This document shows, piece by piece, positions 56,860 through 59,500 of a stretch of DNA of 59,500 nucleotides. A program made the translations under genes and the position numbers. Each line of letters starts with the position of its first letter. The stretch's first letter is position 1. The stretch comes from Cristatella mucedo (Eukaryota > Bryozoa > Phylactolaemata > Cristatellidae): assembly GCA_009760855.2 (NCBI GenBank), contig WPIO01000008.1, positions 11,878,001 through 11,937,500 of the forward strand, written 5' to 3'. The notes beneath the pieces are model-generated. The model was not told the origin of the DNA and ran no database searches. It saw only the letters and a list, made by a program, of their open reading frames with translations.

Positions 56860-58314
56860 CTCTAAAGCCTCGGGCTCTGAATTCGGCGTTTGAGTACGCG
56901 GCGTTCGAGCCCAATCCGAGTGTGTAGCGTGATTGAATGTGCATGCGCTCACAACTGCAAATCTCGGCACCGAGTGCGACCATTGCGCCGGCTGCGCTGC
57001 GGTAGGTGACCGAGGGAGCGGCGTGTCAGCGCTCTCCACGTCCGACGCGGCTTCGGGCTACTAGAGGAAACTCCCACGAGCGGTCCGCCGCCGCGAACGC
57101 AGGGTAGTAGTGAAATTGCTAGCGTCGCGAGAGCATTGCATTTCCTTTTAAAGACACTCACACAATCTCACGCATGGATTGACATCGAAATTGGTGTAGC
57201 AACGATGCTCGCGGACATGTCGCATTCACCACGACCTCCCGCAAAGCCCGCTGCTCCCGTCTAGCGTCCCGGTCGGCCTCTCTGGGCGCCGGAAGTGCAC
57301 TTGCGCCCTTACGGCTTCTTGAGCCCAGTCCTTCCGTCGGCGTACGGTGGGCTCTCCAAAAAAATGGCCGCCTGCCATTTAAAAGAAACAGCTCGAGTCG
57401 GAGCGCTTGAGCGCCGCTGGAAAAAAGAATTGGCCACCCGGTGGAGCTCGGTAGAGCCCGAAGCTTCGCACCGGAAGCGCGAGCCTCGAAAGACCGGCGG
57501 CCTGCGCGAAAGGTGTGTGAATGCCTCGAGCCGGTGCCGAATGAGGTGCTGCCAGGCAGGCCGCCAAAAAGCTACTGGGCCGCCCGCTCCGGAGAAACGC
57601 CTCGAAGCGCCACGCCACGCCTACGAGCTCTCTATCCCCACCGACAAGCAGAAAGAAGAAGCTGGGCACCCGAGTCGCTCTGCTCGGCATGCGCGTGCTC
57701 AAACTTTTCGAAAAAAAGAATCGAATTCTCTCTCATTTAGAGAGCCTTTCTATTTTGACGCGCCTAAAAGAATTGTCTTTTCAGTTCTTACAAAAAGCGA
57801 TAATTGCCCCTTGAGATGAAAGAGAGTCGCCCTCGGAAAATCAGCAGCCCTGGCTAGCGCGAGGGGGCGGGGCGGGGCGCACGGCCCATGGCGGCGGCAT
57901 ATTTGGCCCACATTGGAAGAAACGAGAGAGCTAAATCGGCTGCAGCAATGCCGCCGCCGCCTCGCGTACATCAGCAGAACGTCCGCGAAAAGGAACGGAC
58001 TAGCGCCCCCTAGCGACGGAGAGCCCGATCCGAAGCTGTTCGCACCGAACGCACGCCCTCTCTGGAGGGCCGCTCTCTTAAACCCGGCTGCTTGTCTGCG
58101 AAAACCCGGTAGCCACCAGGCTGTGAGTATCACCTTCCCGACGGCTTCTCGGTGTAAAGGGGCATTGGGGAGGGGCTAGCCGCATCGGAGGACCACCTTC
58201 CAAATAAATATTAAGTATTAGCTGATTAAACAGCCTCATTTGCAAATCGGCTGAAGAGCCTTGATAGCTTTCGTCACCGATTGCCGTTGGCAAGAAAGAA
58301 TTGCCCACTGCAAG
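56860..58314. other. No exon recognised (probable ROCO intron 5 continued)
   Basis: GC-rich. Open frames at 57295-57819 and 57913-58179 show no COR or other domain and look like chance. Confidence 0.45.
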
Positions 58315-58465
58315 ATGCCGAGCTGGTTTAGTCCAGCGGTGCTCGCCCCGACCAAGGTCTGGCTGGGGTCGTGGGTTCGAGCCCCCGAAGCATATGTGAA
58401 GCGCCTGAACAGAGATTAAGTTCTCTTGGGGGGCTATGCAAATGAGTTATATTATCATTATTGTT
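58315..58465 (+). mobile_element. SINE-A (tRNA-derived) copy
   Basis: GAGCTGGTTTAGTCCAGCGG head, GGGTTCGAGCCCC, TGAAGCGCCTGAACAGAGAT, tail TTCTCTTGGGGGGCTATGCA and ATTATCATTATTGTT. Confidence 0.85.
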
Positions 58466-58466
58466 A

Positions 58467-58530
58467 AGATTCGAACCCACGACCTCGGTAGTGGAGAGCG
58501 AGCACCTTGCCTCCTGGGCTATCTAATTTG
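58467..58530 (-). mobile_element. SINE-B-like tRNA head, antisense
   Basis: The minus strand reads TAGCCCAGGAGGCAAGGTGC and GAGGTCGTGGGTTCGAATC. It has a perfect B box and a head like the copy at 8055. It lies tail to tail with the preceding SINE-A. Confidence 0.6.
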
Positions 58531-58639
58531 GTTGCTCTTGCCCTCAGTGGCCTCCGGTCTTTCGTCTACGGCTGCGCTCTATGCCGGAGCCCGTTCGCTT
58601 GCGTCGCAAAATACTCTCCCTCTTGCCGATTGACTGCCA

Positions 58640-59500
58640 GGCACAATCTAGGCTTTCACTTCTATGCAGATGACACTCAGTTGTACCTCTGCTTTGATCC
58701 CTCCCACCCCTCCAGCACGTCGAGTTCCCTCAACTACCTTTGCTACATATATTAATGATATCGGCATATGGGTGGCAGCAAACTTTCTTAAATTGAATGA
58801 TGATAAAACCAACTTACTAGTTATGGGCAAACCAGGTGTGATTCAGAAATTGGAATGGTTAACGCTCACAATCGGCTCTGCCAGCATATCTCCTGTTGAA
58901 TTTGCACGAAGTTTGGGTGTCATGTTACAAATTGACCTTTCATTAGATGACCACATCAGCTCCACAGTCAAGTCTGCCTACTTTCAGCTACATAACTTTG
59001 CTAAAATTCGGGCTTGTTTAGACAGGGATACCACATCTAAACTGTTCCATGCATTTGTGACATCCCGTCTTGATTTCTTTAGCTTACTGCTTGCTGGTCA
59101 ACCAGCCTGTGGAATCAGGTCCTAACAGCTGGTGCAAAACTTTGCAGCGACGCTTGTCAGTCGTGAGCGTCTCAGTTGCCACATCACACTGCTTCTCGCC
59201 GAACAGCACTGGCTCCCAGTCAAGCAATGCATCGACTTCAAGGTTCTCTCACTCACTTTTCCTTGCCTTCATTCTTTAGCTCCTGCCTACCTATCAGATA
59301 TACTCCTATCGACGTACTACCCTACTAGGCTAAGCATCGTAGCACTCGCTTTTTGGATACTCATCATTTACCTAACCTCGTACGAACCTCAAATCCTTTG
59401 GAGACCGTGCTTTTAGTTCGTATAGTCCCAAAGCCTGGAACTCACTTCGACTTGCGTCACGACATCTGAGGGTGCTATTTCGAATATACTATTATTATTG
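58640..59500 (+). mobile_element. LINE-B copy, RT C-terminal half, runs off the window
   Basis: Includes the catalytic FHFYADDTQLYL box (about 58650-58690), a frameshift, then NFLKLNDDKTNLLVMGKPG, the SPVEFARSLGVML block, FVTSRLDFFSLLLAGQPACG, another frameshift, and CHITLLLAEQHWLPVKQCID. The end carries GAGGGTGCTATTTCG and ATTATTATTG, so this is the 3' tail. The longest LINE-B RT segment in nearly open frame. Confidence 0.9.

Noticed and set aside
57295-57819. 174-codon plus-strand open frame as a further ROCO exon
   Set aside because: No COR or other ROCO motif, basic and low-complexity, and no acceptor giving a phase-0 continuation of exon 5.

Overview
This is nuclear DNA of an animal. 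Its genes are split by spliceosomal introns, and two of them keep exon boundaries known from human genes. Most of the rest is decayed non-LTR retrotransposons, tRNA-derived SINEs and microsatellites. The repeats (L2/CR1-like LINEs with (ATT)n tails) and the gene types suggest an invertebrate metazoan. I cannot place the phylum from this window.

Layout. 1-16,500 is a repeat graveyard: two LINE families (called LINE-A and LINE-B here), two tRNA-derived SINE families (SINE-A and SINE-B), long GA and AGT tracts, and a dead hAT transposase. 17,693-29,429 (+) is a complete PTEN homologue of 464 codons in nine coding exons. Its last intron is about 9 kb and holds nested repeats. 29,430-37,950 has no recognisable gene. 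37,957-43,883 (-) is a complete COA7 homologue (Sel1-repeat cytochrome oxidase assembly factor) in three exons, with several LINE-B copies in its second intron. 46,142-46,484 (+) is an orphan exon with a leucine-rich-repeat-like end. 48,724-56,175 (+) is the 5' part (five exons, 784 codons) of a ROCO protein resembling MFHAS1: leucine-rich repeats, then a Roc GTPase domain, then the start of COR. Its remaining exons are not visible and probably lie beyond the right edge. 58,640-59,500 is another LINE-B copy running off the end.

The three genes are unrelated in function: a PIP3 phosphatase, a mitochondrial assembly factor and a signalling GTPase scaffold. I see no operon-like or pathway grouping.

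The most notable items are: a 188-bp hAT MITE resembling the horizontally spreading SPIN family, with a perfect 8-bp target duplication; a PTEN gene whose catalytic P-loop is split by an extra intron and whose intron 2 begins with GC; a roughly 120-bp segment shared by the upstream regions of COA7 and the ROCO gene; SINEs that carry the LINE-B 3' tail; and a 266-bp insertion flanked by a 22-bp direct repeat.
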